From Streptomyces phyllanthi (GTDB taxonomy: Bacteria > Actinomycetota > Actinomycetes > Streptomycetales > Streptomycetaceae), in contig NZ_VJZE01000001.1 of the NCBI RefSeq assembly GCF_009377205.1, forward strand, positions 42,171-106,170: a DNA stretch of 64,000 nucleotides, read 5' to 3'. Shown here piece by piece: positions 45,241 through 54,213 of this stretch (position 1 is the first letter of the stretch; the number at the start of each line of letters is the position of its first letter). Under the pieces are notes generated by a model that saw only the letters and a list, made by a program, of their open reading frames with translations, was not told the origin of the DNA and searched no databases. A program made the position numbers and the translations under genes.

Positions 45241-45482
45241 CCAGCGGTCCGCGCCCCCGCAGACAGAAAGACTGCGACGCGTGTTCGTCTATCGGAATAG
45301 CGTGATGACGATCAATCCATGTCCGGGTTACGTTCCGACCGGCCACAGCACCGGCCAGGAACGCCGTGAATACACGCGAACCTTGCAGCGCTCGACGGCG
45401 CTGAGATCTACCCGGCAGAACACCCGAGTCGCAGTCCGTATACCGCCGGATCGCGGAGAAAAGACCTGAGGAGATCGCGACG

Positions 45483-46250
45483 ATGAGCACCCAGAACGAT
45501 CGGCCCTATCTGCTTGGGCACGGCGATCACCCTGTCATAGTGCTGCACGGCTGGTTCGGCTGTGCCGAGTCGTGGGGACCGCTGCTTCCCCACCTGGATG
45601 GCGAGTCGTTCCAGTACGTCTTCCCGGATTACCGCGGATACGGAAACCGGAAGGATGAGGCGGGAGTCCACACTGTGGCCGAGGCTGCAGACGACGTGCT
45701 GGAACTCGCCACGAAGCTCGGCTGGGACACCTTCTCCATCATCGGTCACTCCATGGGGGGATCGGTCATGCAGCAGGCGTTGCTGAAAGCCCCCAGCCGC
45801 GTTCGCGCACTTGTGGGTGTCTCCCCGGTTCCGGCCTGCGGCGTACCCTTCGACGACGCCACCTGGCAGTTCTTCAGCGGTGCAGTCCACGACCCGAGCC
45901 TGCGGCGAGCGATCATCGACCGATCCACCGGCGGCCACCTGACCGGCACCTGGCTCGACGCGATGACGCAGCGCTCCGTGGACGAGTCCGACCTCGAGGC
46001 GTACTCCGACTACCTGCACTCCTGGTCCAAGACCGACTTCCACGGCGAGATCGCCGGCAATCGTGTGCCAGTCAAGGTCATCATCGGCGCCAACGACCCG
46101 GATCTCAACTCGGACTTTATGACGCAGACGTTCGGCAAGTGGTACCCGAACTTCGAGCTCCAGGTACTCCCGAGCGCCGGGCACTACGCGATGGACGAGG
46201 TTCCCGTAGCACTCGCGACCGAGATCGAGGCGTTCCTCAAGAGCCACTAA
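45483..46250 (+). CDS. Alpha/beta hydrolase, 255 aa
   Basis: A complete single-domain hydrolase. HGWFGCAESWG near residue 25 forms the oxyanion region, GHSMGGS near residue 89 holds the nucleophile Ser, an Asp lies in IIGANDPDLN and the catalytic His in SAGHYAMDEVP. The ATG follows GAGGAG. It stands 240 bases after the IclR gene and ends 10 bases before the integrase frame. It might act on a pathway ester or lactone but there is no direct evidence. No signal peptide is present. Confidence 0.9.
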   Translation: MSTQNDRPYLLGHGDHPVIVLHGWFGCAESWGPLLPHLDGESFQYVFPDYRGYGNRKDEAGVHTVAEAADDVLELATKLGWDTFSIIGHSMGGSVMQQALLKAPSRVRALVGVSPVPACGVPFDDATWQFFSGAVHDPSLRRAIIDRSTGGHLTGTWLDAMTQRSVDESDLEAYSDYLHSWSKTDFHGEIAGNRVPVKVIIGANDPDLNSDFMTQTFGKWYPNFELQVLPSAGHYAMDEVPVALATEIEAFLKSH

Positions 46251-46259
46251 AGGCTGGCG

Positions 46260-47897
46260 ATGCAGCCCCGTCGCGCCACCACGTTCACCCAGGGTCCGAC
46301 GGATGCTCGCATTACCGCTCTTGCTCTCGCTGCTGCGCGGCGCGACGGCTTCCGGCGTTTCTTCATCACCGACGCCCTCCACAGCGGTCCTTCCCCCGCA
46401 TTGGCAGGAAGGGCCGCTGGCCGAGCGGACGCAGCGGCAGTAGTACGGTCCACTCCCGCTCGTTCGAGCGAAAGGCTTAAGCAGCGCAAGCACGGCAAGT
46501 GGTATCTGCGCCAGGAGCTGCCCGACACCGCGGACGGCGAACGCCAGACTCTGAGGCGAGGCGGCTACGCGTCCAAGACCGACGCGCAGGACGATCTCCG
46601 CCTGGCTCAGTCCTTGCTCGCCCTGCCCGACGCCTCCGACATCGAGGGCCAGCGCACTGTCGCCGACATGCTCCAGGCAGCGGTGCGGAATAAGGAAACG
46701 TTTCCCAGCATCGAGGACACCACCCGCCGCCTGAAGTCTGGGCAGGCGCTCGTCATGCGCCTGACGGTCGGCGGGTTCCTGGAGGAGTGGCTGGCCGGCA
46801 AGAAGGTCGGCAAGGGCACCCACCGCAGCTACGCCGGCCACATCCGCAACCACCTGGCACCCCGAATAGGGCATATCCGCCTCGATAAGCTGCGTGTGGC
46901 TGACTTGTCGGAGATGTTCCAGGCAATCGCCGACGCCAACGTGGAGATCCGGGAACAGAACGCCCGGCGCCACCAGGCTCTCGCCCTGCTGAAGGAGATC
47001 CCCACCGAGGGCGCCGGCAACCGTGCCCGACGCGCCGCGATCCGGGAGTCCATCGCGCAGATGCCGCCGTTCCGGCGCCCGACGGAGGCCACCACCCGCC
47101 AGCGCATACGCGCGACCCTGCGCGCCACCCTGAACAGCGCTATGGCCCAGCAGCTGATCATTTTCAACCCGGCCGCCCATGTCGAGCTCGACTCCGCCCG
47201 CAGACCCCGGGCCCTGGTCTGGACACCCGAGCGCGTCGAGCGCTGGCGCAAGACCGGCCAGAGGCCCAGTCCAGTGATGGTCTGGACTCCGGAGATGACC
47301 GGTCAGTTCCTCGACCACGTCGCCACCGACCGGCTCTACGCGATGTGGCACCTGTTCGCCTACCGCGGCCCCCGGCGCGGCGAGGTCTGTGGCCTGGCCT
47401 GGTCCGAGACCCACCTCGACGCCCAGCGCGTAACCATCTCCAACCAGACCATCGTCGTCGATGGCTGGGCTCTGGAGGACTCCGCTCCCAAGACCGACTG
47501 GGGCTTCCGTACCCTCGCCCTCGATACCCAGACGGTCAGCGCGCTGCGTGCCCACCGCGCCCGCCAGGCCGCCGAACGCCTCCAGCAGGGCGAAGCCTGG
47601 GTGGACACCGACCGTGTCTTCACCGAACCCGACGGCTCGTGGCTGCACCCGGACCGGGTCTCGAAGGCCTTCGAGAAGATCGTGTCCGAGATCGGGCTGC
47701 CTCCGATCCGACTTCACGATCTGCGTCACGGTGCCGCGACCCTCGCGCTCGCCGCCGGCGTCGACATCAAGATCGTGTCCGAGATGCTCGGTCACAGCAC
47801 CGTGCTGATCACTCAGGACATCTACCAGTCGGTCCTGGACGACCTGTCCCTTGACGCGGCCGAGGCCACCGCGCGTGTCGTCCCGCGACGCGCGTGA
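46260..47897 (+). CDS. Tyrosine recombinase (phage/ICE-type integrase)
   Basis: A site-specific integrase with intact catalytic parts: Arg in AYRGPRRGEVCGLAW, HDLRHGAATLALAAGVDIK, EMLGHSTVLITQDIYQSV with the nucleophile Tyr, and a C-terminal ATARVVPRR tail typical of Streptomyces integrases. The SAM-like core-binding domain is at about 165-290 (LTVGGFLEEWLAGKK). The first 75 residues in this frame do not look like the usual N-terminal zinc-ribbon-like region, so either the start is later (near 46480) or the 5' end has been replaced. The gene points at the tRNA-derived repeat 123 bases downstream, the normal place for its attachment site. No excisionase or replication gene is seen beside it. 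Confidence 0.85.
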   Translation: MQPRRATTFTQGPTDARITALALAAARRDGFRRFFITDALHSGPSPALAGRAAGRADAAAVVRSTPARSSERLKQRKHGKWYLRQELPDTADGERQTLRRGGYASKTDAQDDLRLAQSLLALPDASDIEGQRTVADMLQAAVRNKETFPSIEDTTRRLKSGQALVMRLTVGGFLEEWLAGKKVGKGTHRSYAGHIRNHLAPRIGHIRLDKLRVADLSEMFQAIADANVEIREQNARRHQALALLKEIPTEGAGNRARRAAIRESIAQMPPFRRPTEATTRQRIRATLRATLNSAMAQQLIIFNPAAHVELDSARRPRALVWTPERVERWRKTGQRPSPVMVWTPEMTGQFLDHVATDRLYAMWHLFAYRGPRRGEVCGLAWSETHLDAQRVTISNQTIVVDGWALEDSAPKTDWGFRTLALDTQTVSALRAHRARQAAERLQQGEAWVDTDRVFTEPDGSWLHPDRVSKAFEKIVSEIGLPPIRLHDLRHGAATLALAAGVDIKIVSEMLGHSTVLITQDIYQSVLDDLSLDAAEATARVVPRRA

Positions 47898-47982
47898 GAC
47901 CGCTCCGGGCTCACATCGGGCTCACAGGCCACTCCAGCCCCGCCGAAGCTGACGCGACGTCATGCCGACGTGCCAAGATTGC

Positions 47983-47991
47983 GCAGGTCAG
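47983..47991 (+). repeat. GCAGGTCAG arm repeat, left of attachment copy 1
   Basis: One of five exact GCAGGTCAG copies in the same orientation placed on both sides of the two 59-base repeats. Likely an arm-type integrase or excisionase site. Confidence 0.5.
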
Positions 47992-48020
47992 AACGTTTTT
48001 CCCTGACCAGCGCCTGGTGG

Positions 48021-48079
48021 GGCGGGTGGGACTCGAACCCACGGCCGACGGATTATGAGTCCTTTGGGGATCTTGGCGG
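48021..48079. repeat. Attachment site copy 1: tRNA 3' half in a 59-base perfect direct repeat
   Basis: On the minus strand the sequence reads the anticodon loop CTCATAA (anticodon CAU), the T-arm GTGGGTTCGAGTCCCAC and the acceptor strand; to its left the CCA end is also encoded. The 5' half of the tRNA is absent. All 59 bases recur at 59352-59410, and weaker similarity continues for about 120 bases to the right of both copies. The repeat lies just past the integrase gene, so this is an attL/attR-type site for insertion into a Met or Ile2 tRNA gene. Confidence 0.85.
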
Positions 48080-48113
48080 TCCTTGCCGATCAACGTCGGC
48101 CTATGGCGTTTTC

Positions 48114-48122
48114 GCAGGTCAG
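48114..48122 (+). repeat. GCAGGTCAG arm repeat, right of attachment copy 1
   Basis: Lies 34 bases past copy 1. The matching repeat at 59445 is 34 bases past copy 2, so the spacing is conserved. Confidence 0.5.
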
Positions 48123-48693
48123 GTTGGGTGAGCAGTGTCGGCGCCCCTCAACCCTTGTCTGTCTGTTCCTGTCCTTGCGGCCTCAACGCGGCCTCAATGA
48201 GGCCCGTCACGATCCAGCTGGAGGCAGGCGGGACGACCGGCCAGCTCAAGCACGAGTCTCGAACCTCGCGCAGCGGATCCCCGTTCCAAAGGGCAGGATC
48301 TCCGCCCCGGTGGCCGAGAGCGCGCGAGGCGCAACCTGCTTTGGCGGCATCGAGCTAACGGGTTGATCAGCAGTCACTCCGAGTCCCAACGGTGTGGTCG
48401 GCGATCTCGCGCCTGGCCCGGCGCCGGATTGCCGTTCCTCCTGCCCTGCGATGGCGGCTGGCCGGCTTCGAAGGGTGGGCGCGGAAGGTTCGGTCGCCAG
48501 TGAGCCGAGGTAGGACGTGCAGCCCTCTGCACTGGCTGCCTGCATCGGGCGCCGCCGGGGCCCTTGGAGGCCAGGGCCTGCCGACCGCCCGGAAGCCAAC
48601 GCTCACCGCCATCGGGATACCCGCTCCTCCCGGCACAGCGGTGCCCAGGACAGCCGTCACGTAACCCGCACCGTCAAAGATCTCCAGATGGTG
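48123..48693. other. Stretch without a recognisable gene inside the island
   Basis: The first 100 bases are similar to the sequence right of copy 2 (GTCTGTTCCTGTCCTTG is shared) and include short GGCCTCAA repeats. Beyond that no frame has convincing coding bias, a ribosome site and a recognisable product. Confidence 0.5.
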
Positions 48694-49650
48694 TCACCGG
48701 CTGGCTTGGGCACGATTTTGCGCCCGTTGGAACGCGATCAGCGGGTCTCCTTCGAACCGCCAGGGCCAGGTGGTGACCGCACCGCCGATGGCTTGGAAGA
48801 CGGGAAGGGCCTCGCGGTGGCGGTCGGCGGACGTCAGTGCGTAGGCGAGCGTGTTGAGGTCGGCAAGCGCAGCGGCATGGCTGAGGAACGAGGGCTGTGT
48901 CCAGTGGTGCAAGGCGCGGTCGAGCGCCGCCGTGACATGTACATCGGTCCAGTAGTTGCGTGCCATGAGGCCCTCCAGTCCTCGCCGGGTCCGGATCGAT
49001 CGATAGTGCAGCACTTGGGAGGTGAGTTCCGTCGCCGTGCAGGGCACGTTCACGGGCATGCGCGACCGGAGGGAGTCGACGAACTCCAGTACCTGCAGTC
49101 GCGAACCGGCCTCGTCCGGAGTCAGGTAGCGCATCATGCTCAGGTAGGCCTCGCGGTTCCAGCGGTCGCGTAGCAGTATCTCGTTCCAGACGTAGAAGGT
49201 TTCAGATGCGCGGTGGCGCTCCAGGCGGGATGTCTCCAGCAGGACAATCCACGGCGTGGGGTCCGGCGGGGCGAGGTCCGCAGCGCGCAGACAGTTCCTC
49301 CTCGCTCTCGGGACGCCTTCCGCATTTCCCGTTGCACGTGCCCGAAAGAGCTCGGACCATGCGTGCAGAGCCAGGGCGGTGGCGTTGTCCGGCTCCCGCT
49401 CAGCCCACCTCGAGGGCACCGGCGTATCCGCCAGGAAGTGCGCCAGGACCGCCAGGCGGAAGGTGCGGCGATCCCAGTCCTGGGAGTGGTGCTTCAGGAA
49501 GTCGGCGATCTGCACCGCGCGCAGGTCCGTGCTGGCGATCGCGCCCGATCGCATCGTCGTGCGCAGCGACTTGAGGAGCTTTCCGAGGTGGACGTCGTCA
49601 AGCTCCAGCATGATGCGGGAGGCCTTGCGGCGAGTCGACAGGAATGACAT
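48694..49650 (-). CDS. Conserved protein of unknown function (318 aa), paralogue of 10821-11765
   Basis: The second copy of the unknown family. Shared blocks with the protein at 10.8 kb include DWDRRTFRLAVL, DPTPW, EILLRDRWNREAYLSMMRYL, TPDEAGSRLQVLEFVDSLRS, and the C-terminal PVFQAIGGAVTTWPW and DPLIAFQRAQ. The identity is clear but far from recent, so this is an old duplication or separate acquisition. The ATG at 49648-49650 has AGGTGG six bases upstream. It lies inside the repeat-bounded island, whereas its paralogue does not. No signal peptide or membrane helix is visible. Function unknown. Confidence 0.85.
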   Translation of the reverse strand: MSFLSTRRKASRIMLELDDVHLGKLLKSLRTTMRSGAIASTDLRAVQIADFLKHHSQDWDRRTFRLAVLAHFLADTPVPSRWAEREPDNATALALHAWSELFRARATGNAEGVPRARRNCLRAADLAPPDPTPWIVLLETSRLERHRASETFYVWNEILLRDRWNREAYLSMMRYLTPDEAGSRLQVLEFVDSLRSRMPVNVPCTATELTSQVLHYRSIRTRRGLEGLMARNYWTDVHVTAALDRALHHWTQPSFLSHAAALADLNTLAYALTSADRHREALPVFQAIGGAVTTWPWRFEGDPLIAFQRAQNRAQASR

Positions 49651-49843
49651 GCATAACCACCTAAGAGAGTTGGGGCTCGGGCACGACCTGCTCGGTGAAT
49701 CCTTACGTGATGGGCATGGAGGGGTCCGGGGTGCAGTTCTGCATCAGCGGTCCGGGCCATATGGGGCGGCGGCGGTGCGGGGAAGGGGGAGCGCACCACC
49801 GCCGCCGGTCGAGGGCAGGCTGTCGCCCTACCGAGCCCGGCCG

Positions 49844-51334
49844 CTAGGACGGAGTGACGGCGTCGTGCGACCGATTGCGGCCCAGGCGGTCGCGGACCAG
49901 TGCGACGGCCACCACGCCCACAGCCACCAGGGTGGACAGGAGCACCTGGTCGCGGCCACCGCCCTCGGCGGTGTCGGTGAGCATGTAGCCCAGGACGAAT
50001 GTGATCACCGCGATGGTGGCCCAGGTCAGGTACGGGTAGAGCCACATCCTGACGATCAGCTTGTCCGGCGCCTCCTGCTGCAGGATCTTCCGCATCCGCA
50101 GCTGGGAGAAGCAGATCACCAGCCACACGAACAGGGCGATCGCTCCGGAGGAGTTGAGCAGGAACTGGAACACCGTGTCCGGCCACAGGTAGTTGAAGGC
50201 GACCGCGACGAACCCGAACACCACCGACGCCAGGATGGCTGCCCGCGGCACACCCCGACCGGTGGTCTGCCCGAACGAGGCCGGGGCGTCACTGCGCCGA
50301 CCCAGCGAGAACGCCATGCGGGAGGCCGTGTACAGGCCGGAGTTGAGACACGACAGCACCGAGGTGAGCACGATCGCGTTCATGATCTGCCCGGCGTGCG
50401 GGATACCGATCGAGCTCAGCGCCGCCACGTACGAGCCGTCCTTGAGGATCGCCGGGTCGTCCCAGCGCAGCAGCGACACCACGATCAGGATCGAGCCCAG
50501 GTAGAACACCGCGATCCGCCAGATCACACTGTTGGTGGCCTTGGTCACCGCGGCCTGCGGGTCGGCGGTCTCGCCGGCCGCCAGCGTGACGATCTCGCTG
50601 CCCATGAAGGAGAAGACCACCATCAGAACGCCGGTGAGGATCGCGCCGGCGCCGTTCGGCAGGAATCCGCCGTGCGCGGTCAAGTTGGAGAAGCCGGAGT
50701 CCGGGTGGTCGGAGCCGGGCAGCAGACCGAAGATGGCGAGGCCGCCGATCACGATGAACGCGGCGATGGCGACGACCTTGATGCCGGCGAACCAGAACTC
50801 GAACTCGCCGTAGGAGCTGACCGAGGCCAGGTTGGTGGCGGTGAGGACGATCATGACGATCAGGGCCCAGCCCCACTGTGGGACCGCGGGTATCCAGCCG
50901 GCCAGGATCTTGGCCCCGGCGGTCGCCTCGACCGCGAGCACCACGACCCAGAAGAACCAGTACAGCCAGCCGATGGTGAATCCGGCCCAGCGGCCGAGCG
51001 CGCGGTCCGCGTAGGCGGAGAACGAGCCGGACGTGGGGTTGGCCGCCGCCATCTCGCCGAGCATGCGCATGACCAGGACGACGAGGACCCCGACGAGCGC
51101 GTAGGAGATGAGAATGCCGGGGCCCGCGGCGGCGATACCGGAGCCGGAACCGACGAACAGGCCGGCACCGATGACACCGCCGATCGCGATCATCGACAGG
51201 TGGCGGTTCTTCAGCCCGGCCTGCAGACCGGAACCTTCCGAGGAAGTGCCCGACGGGGTGGTGAGTGGATCTGTCGTGGAGACAGGGGGACGTGTGGTCA
51301 TCTCGACATCCAGGGGGAGTTCGGACGAGGACAT
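49844..51334 (-). CDS. Amino-acid permease, APC superfamily (AAT/GABA-permease-like), about 496 aa
   Basis: An integral membrane transporter with about 12 helices. LKNRHLSMIAIGGVIGAGLF is the N-terminal signature of the AAT group (LysP, GabP, AnsP), with VGSGSGIAAAGPGILISYAL and EMAAANPTSGSFSAYADRAL following. It should import an amino acid or GABA with protons. The start is uncertain: ATG at 51332-51334 gives a 30-residue cytosolic tail; an ATG at 51424 is also open. A plausible promoter lies at 51498-51527. It is divergent from the cupin gene, which may share its control. Confidence 0.88.
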   Translation of the reverse strand: MSSSELPLDVEMTTRPPVSTTDPLTTPSGTSSEGSGLQAGLKNRHLSMIAIGGVIGAGLFVGSGSGIAAAGPGILISYALVGVLVVLVMRMLGEMAAANPTSGSFSAYADRALGRWAGFTIGWLYWFFWVVVLAVEATAGAKILAGWIPAVPQWGWALIVMIVLTATNLASVSSYGEFEFWFAGIKVVAIAAFIVIGGLAIFGLLPGSDHPDSGFSNLTAHGGFLPNGAGAILTGVLMVVFSFMGSEIVTLAAGETADPQAAVTKATNSVIWRIAVFYLGSILIVVSLLRWDDPAILKDGSYVAALSSIGIPHAGQIMNAIVLTSVLSCLNSGLYTASRMAFSLGRRSDAPASFGQTTGRGVPRAAILASVVFGFVAVAFNYLWPDTVFQFLLNSSGAIALFVWLVICFSQLRMRKILQQEAPDKLIVRMWLYPYLTWATIAVITFVLGYMLTDTAEGGGRDQVLLSTLVAVGVVAVALVRDRLGRNRSHDAVTPS

Positions 51335-51497
51335 GCGCCGGTGGGCCTGTGCGGGGATGACCGCGTAGGTTCCGCCGAAGAGGGACGGGCATGGAAGCCG
51401 GGGTGCGTCGCAGGTCGCGAACATGGCTGCCGTCAGGGCATGGCGGGCAGCGGCTTCCTGGCCGGTACTGCGGGAGCAGCGACGGCTGACCGACAGG

Positions 51498-51527
51498 AAA
51501 ATAGTTCACCCTGATCAGAAAAAACAA
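51498..51527 (-). promoter_or_regulatory. Putative permease promoter, in a block repeated at 52.85 kb
   Basis: On the minus strand TTGTTT, an 18-base spacer and TATTTT. The block CAGGAAAATAGTTCAC (51494-51509) plus following AACAAGGGGT is repeated at 52849-52885 in the same orientation. Confidence 0.4.
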
Positions 51528-51706
51528 GGGGTGCACGTCGGTCGTCTTCCGGATGCCGCCCGCACACCCCCTCGCACCTCACTGGCTCCGCCGGGCGCGC
51601 CACGGGTGGACGCCGCCAGCAGCGTGCCGTCCAGGTGCACAACCGTGAACTGTCCAAACCGGCAGATCCACCCAGGCAAGTTGGCCACAATGGCACACAG
51701 GCAATG

Positions 51707-51721
51707 TAGCCAGGGTGGCTA
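51707..51721. promoter_or_regulatory. Inverted repeat upstream of the cupin gene
   Basis: TAGCCA-GGG-TGGCTA is a perfect repeat, 51 bases before the cupin ATG. A second symmetric stretch, TTGGCCACAATGGCA, lies 26 bases earlier. A regulator site is likely; the GntR protein at 53405 is one candidate. Confidence 0.45.
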
Positions 51722-51772
51722 TAGCTTGTGCGAGAAAAAGGGATTTGATTGCAGCCGCGAGAAAAGAGCGCA

Positions 51773-52075
51773 ATGGAAGCATCATCAAATCGCCAAATCG
51801 AAACGGGTCGGGTCATCGTCACGGAATGGCGCTTCACTCCGGGCGCGGAAACGGGTTACCACGTACATGATCACGATTACGTGGTGGTCCCCTTGGCAAC
51901 CGGCGTCGTACGAGTGGTGGAACCGTCGGGAGACGAGCGCGAAGTTGAGATGCTCGCGGGAGCTTCATACGCAGGCCCCGCCGGTGTCGCACATAATCTC
52001 ATCAACACAAACGAGTACGAATTCGGGTTTGTCGAGGTGGAGCTCCGCGAATCTGGACCGGCCTCCACCAGCTAG
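51773..52075 (+). CDS. Small cupin-domain protein, 100 aa
   Basis: A single cupin barrel. The first motif is WRFTPGAETGYHVHDHDYVV with metal-binding His residues and acidic partner; the second is GPAGVAHNLINTNEYEFGFV with one His. Small cupins of this kind are often sensors, isomerases or dioxygenase-like enzymes in catabolic clusters. The ATG at 51773 gives the usual length; a TTG eight codons upstream with AAGGGA before it is a real alternative. The tautomerase gene begins 49 bases after its stop, and the two probably form an operon. Exact reaction unknown. Confidence 0.82.
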   Translation: MEASSNRQIETGRVIVTEWRFTPGAETGYHVHDHDYVVVPLATGVVRVVEPSGDEREVEMLAGASYAGPAGVAHNLINTNEYEFGFVEVELRESGPASTS

Positions 52076-52124
52076 AACCAGTCATTGATTTCAACTACCA
52101 ATTTCCGACGAACAAGGACTCGCC

Positions 52125-52508
52125 ATGCCACTGGTAAAGATTGCACTGCGTTCCGGAAAGCCTACTGAATTCGTTCGATCCGTGAGCCGCTCAGTGCACC
52201 GGGCCATGGTGGAGACCATTAACGTGCCGGAGGCCGATGAATTCCAGATCATCACCGAGAACTCGGCCGCCGAACTCGTTTACCACCCGACGTTCCTCGG
52301 CATCCAGCGCACCGACGACATCGTCATCGTCCAGATTTATCTCGGTGTCGGCCGCACGATCGAGCAGAAGCAGACCCTCTATGCCCGGATGGTCGAGGTC
52401 CTGAAGGACGATCCCGGCATCGCTCCCGCAGATGTGTTCATCAACCTGGTGGAGACGCCGATAGAGAACTGGTCGTTGGGCAACGGCCTGACCACGTTCG
52501 TGAGGTGA
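52125..52508 (+). CDS. Tautomerase family protein, 127 aa
   Basis: A tautomerase-superfamily protein. The mature N-terminus after Met is Pro (MPLVKIALRSGK), the catalytic residue of the superfamily. The length of about 127 and the block DVFINLVETPIENWSLGNG near the end are those of the Tautomerase_2 (malonate-semialdehyde-decarboxylase-like) group rather than the 62-residue 4-oxalocrotonate tautomerase. Members act on enol/keto acids. It is paired with the cupin gene between two amino-acid permeases, so a role in breakdown of an imported compound is suggested but not shown. Confidence 0.85.
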   Translation: MPLVKIALRSGKPTEFVRSVSRSVHRAMVETINVPEADEFQIITENSAAELVYHPTFLGIQRTDDIVIVQIYLGVGRTIEQKQTLYARMVEVLKDDPGIAPADVFINLVETPIENWSLGNGLTTFVR

Positions 52509-53404
52509 CCACCCTTCCGATTGAAAAGGGGCAGCGAAGACGGGCGGGCACGGAACCGATGATCCTCGGCTCGTCTTCGCCGCGGAGCCCACCTGGCCGC
52601 GCCACCGACTGCCGGACGTGCAGGACGAGGCCCTGGCAAGTCGGGCCGGCCCGGTGGTGCCGCCTTCAGGGCGCCGGGTCGCGGTCAACGCACATCGGCT
52701 CGGCGAATGGACCAGCGGGCGGTCGGTGCCCCGCCAGTTCGAGGCCGTCATGGCGTTGGTGCGCGCCATCGAGCAGGCGGCCGGCGGCATCGCGGCCGAC
52801 CGGACCGCGGCGCCCGACGCCTGTTGGACCGGCCGCGCCGCCGACGGTCAGGAAAATAGTTCACGACGATCTAAGAACAAGGGGTCCTGTCGTTCGCCCC
52901 GTGACATCCGTACGCCCCCAGGGCACCCCGCGCATGATCCCTCGCACCCTGCCGACGGAGATCCCGACAACGTGTGCGAATTCCCTGCTCAGGCCCATGG
53001 CTACCTGGCCGACCCTGACCCTCCCCCCTGGTTCCGGACCGGTCGAGGCGAGGCCTTGCTTAACTGTTCACCTTGCTCTAATTTTTTCCTCCATCGCGAA
53101 CCGCTACTCCCGTCGCGGCGCCTGCACAGTGCCGTCCCCGGCTGTTCCGAGCCGACTCGGAACCTCCTCCCGACGTTCCCTCATCCTGGGAGCCCCCATG
53201 CACCACACCGCGGCGTCGTCCCGGGAACCACCCGCGGCCTGCCCGCTCACCGAGCACGAGCCCGCCCTCGGCGGGGCGCACGCCGGGAAGCCGGCATGGC
53301 ATGCCGATCGGCGTGATGCCGAGCCCGCGCTGCCGGTCCCGGTCAGCCGGACGACGTCACGTGCCGGGCCACGACCGCGATCAGCAGGCCGTTAGGGTGG
53401 CGTC
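52509..53404. other. Stretch of about 0.9 kb with a possible HTH-domain remnant and a repeated promoter block
   Basis: Plus-strand frame at about 52620-52850 reads AHRLGEWTSGRSVPRQFEAV and MALVRAIEQAAGG, which resembles the XRE-like N-terminus of actinobacterial signalling proteins, but it stops soon after and has no proper start. At 52849-52864 the block CAGGAAAATAGTTCAC recurs with a possible minus-strand promoter (TTGTTC, 16 bases, TATTTT). The remainder to 53404 shows no gene. Confidence 0.4.
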
Positions 53405-54136
53405 GTGGTGAACGCAGCGGGCAAGTTCGGGCCTTACAACCAGCCAGGCCCCGCTCCTACGACCTCGGTCATCGGCGTGGGACACGCCCGCGCGTCCCTG
53501 GGAGGCCAGAGCGGATCCGATCTCGTCCGGTCACGGATCGCGCTGCGGATACGCCTGCGATCCGTGCAGCCGGGGGACCGTCTGCCGGATGCCGGGGTCC
53601 TCGCCGAGGAGTTGGGGGTGGGCGAGATCACCGTGCGCCGCGCGCTGGAGGGTATGTGCCAGGACGGCCTGCTCGACCGCCGGCGCGGACGGGCGGGCGG
53701 AACCTTCGTCGCGCAGGGCTGGGACACCGTCGTCGCCCTGATGCACGACGCCGAGGAGGCCTCTTCACTGGACGCCTTCCATCTGCTGCTCGAGTGCGGC
53801 CTCGTGGCGCACGGTGCGGGAGAGGTGCCGGCCGAGCGGCTGGACGGACTTCGCGTACTGGTCGAGGAAACGGCACGGACCGACGACCCGGCGCGCCTGG
53901 CCGAGTTGGAGACCCGCTTCCACCTGGACCTCGCGGAGGCGCTCGGCGGTCCCGGCATCCGCGAGTTCGCCGCCGACCTGCTCGGCCGCCTGTGCCTGCT
54001 GCTGCCCGCACCCCAGCCCGAAGTGGTACGGGCGCAGAACGGTTGCCACGCCGAACTGCTCACCGAACTCGGGCGGGGTGCGACCGATCCGGCCGTGCAG
54101 GCGGTGAAGGCGCACCAGCGTTCCCGGCACCGCTGA
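53405..54136 (+). CDS. GntR/FadR family transcriptional regulator
   Basis: A 243-residue regulator. The winged helix is at about 40-100 (QPGDRLPDAGVLAEELGVGE, ITVRRALEGMCQDGLLDRRR), followed by a FadR-type helical effector domain (LLLECGLVAHGAG, ETRFHLDLAEALGG) containing the typical Asp/His metal-site residues in part. The GTG at 53405 is followed by another GTG; either may be used. It ends 77 bases before the APC permease and probably controls it, perhaps with the cupin-tautomerase pair. Confidence 0.9.
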   Translation: MVNAAGKFGPYNQPGPAPTTSVIGVGHARASLGGQSGSDLVRSRIALRIRLRSVQPGDRLPDAGVLAEELGVGEITVRRALEGMCQDGLLDRRRGRAGGTFVAQGWDTVVALMHDAEEASSLDAFHLLLECGLVAHGAGEVPAERLDGLRVLVEETARTDDPARLAELETRFHLDLAEALGGPGIREFAADLLGRLCLLLPAPQPEVVRAQNGCHAELLTELGRGATDPAVQAVKAHQRSRHR

Positions 54137-54213
54137 CGCCCGGTCCGTCCCCGTCCGACCCTCAACAGCCCGCGCACCCACCACGCCTCCACACCGCACG
54201 AGGAGTTGCCGCC

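Noticed and set aside
45408..47795. Long minus-strand frame across the hydrolase and integrase
   Set aside because: Both plus-strand genes have clear catalytic motifs; the antisense translation has none.
48010..48075. A complete tRNA gene
   Set aside because: Only the anticodon loop, T-arm and acceptor 3' strand are present; the D-arm and 5' acceptor strand are replaced by unrelated sequence, so it is an attachment fragment.
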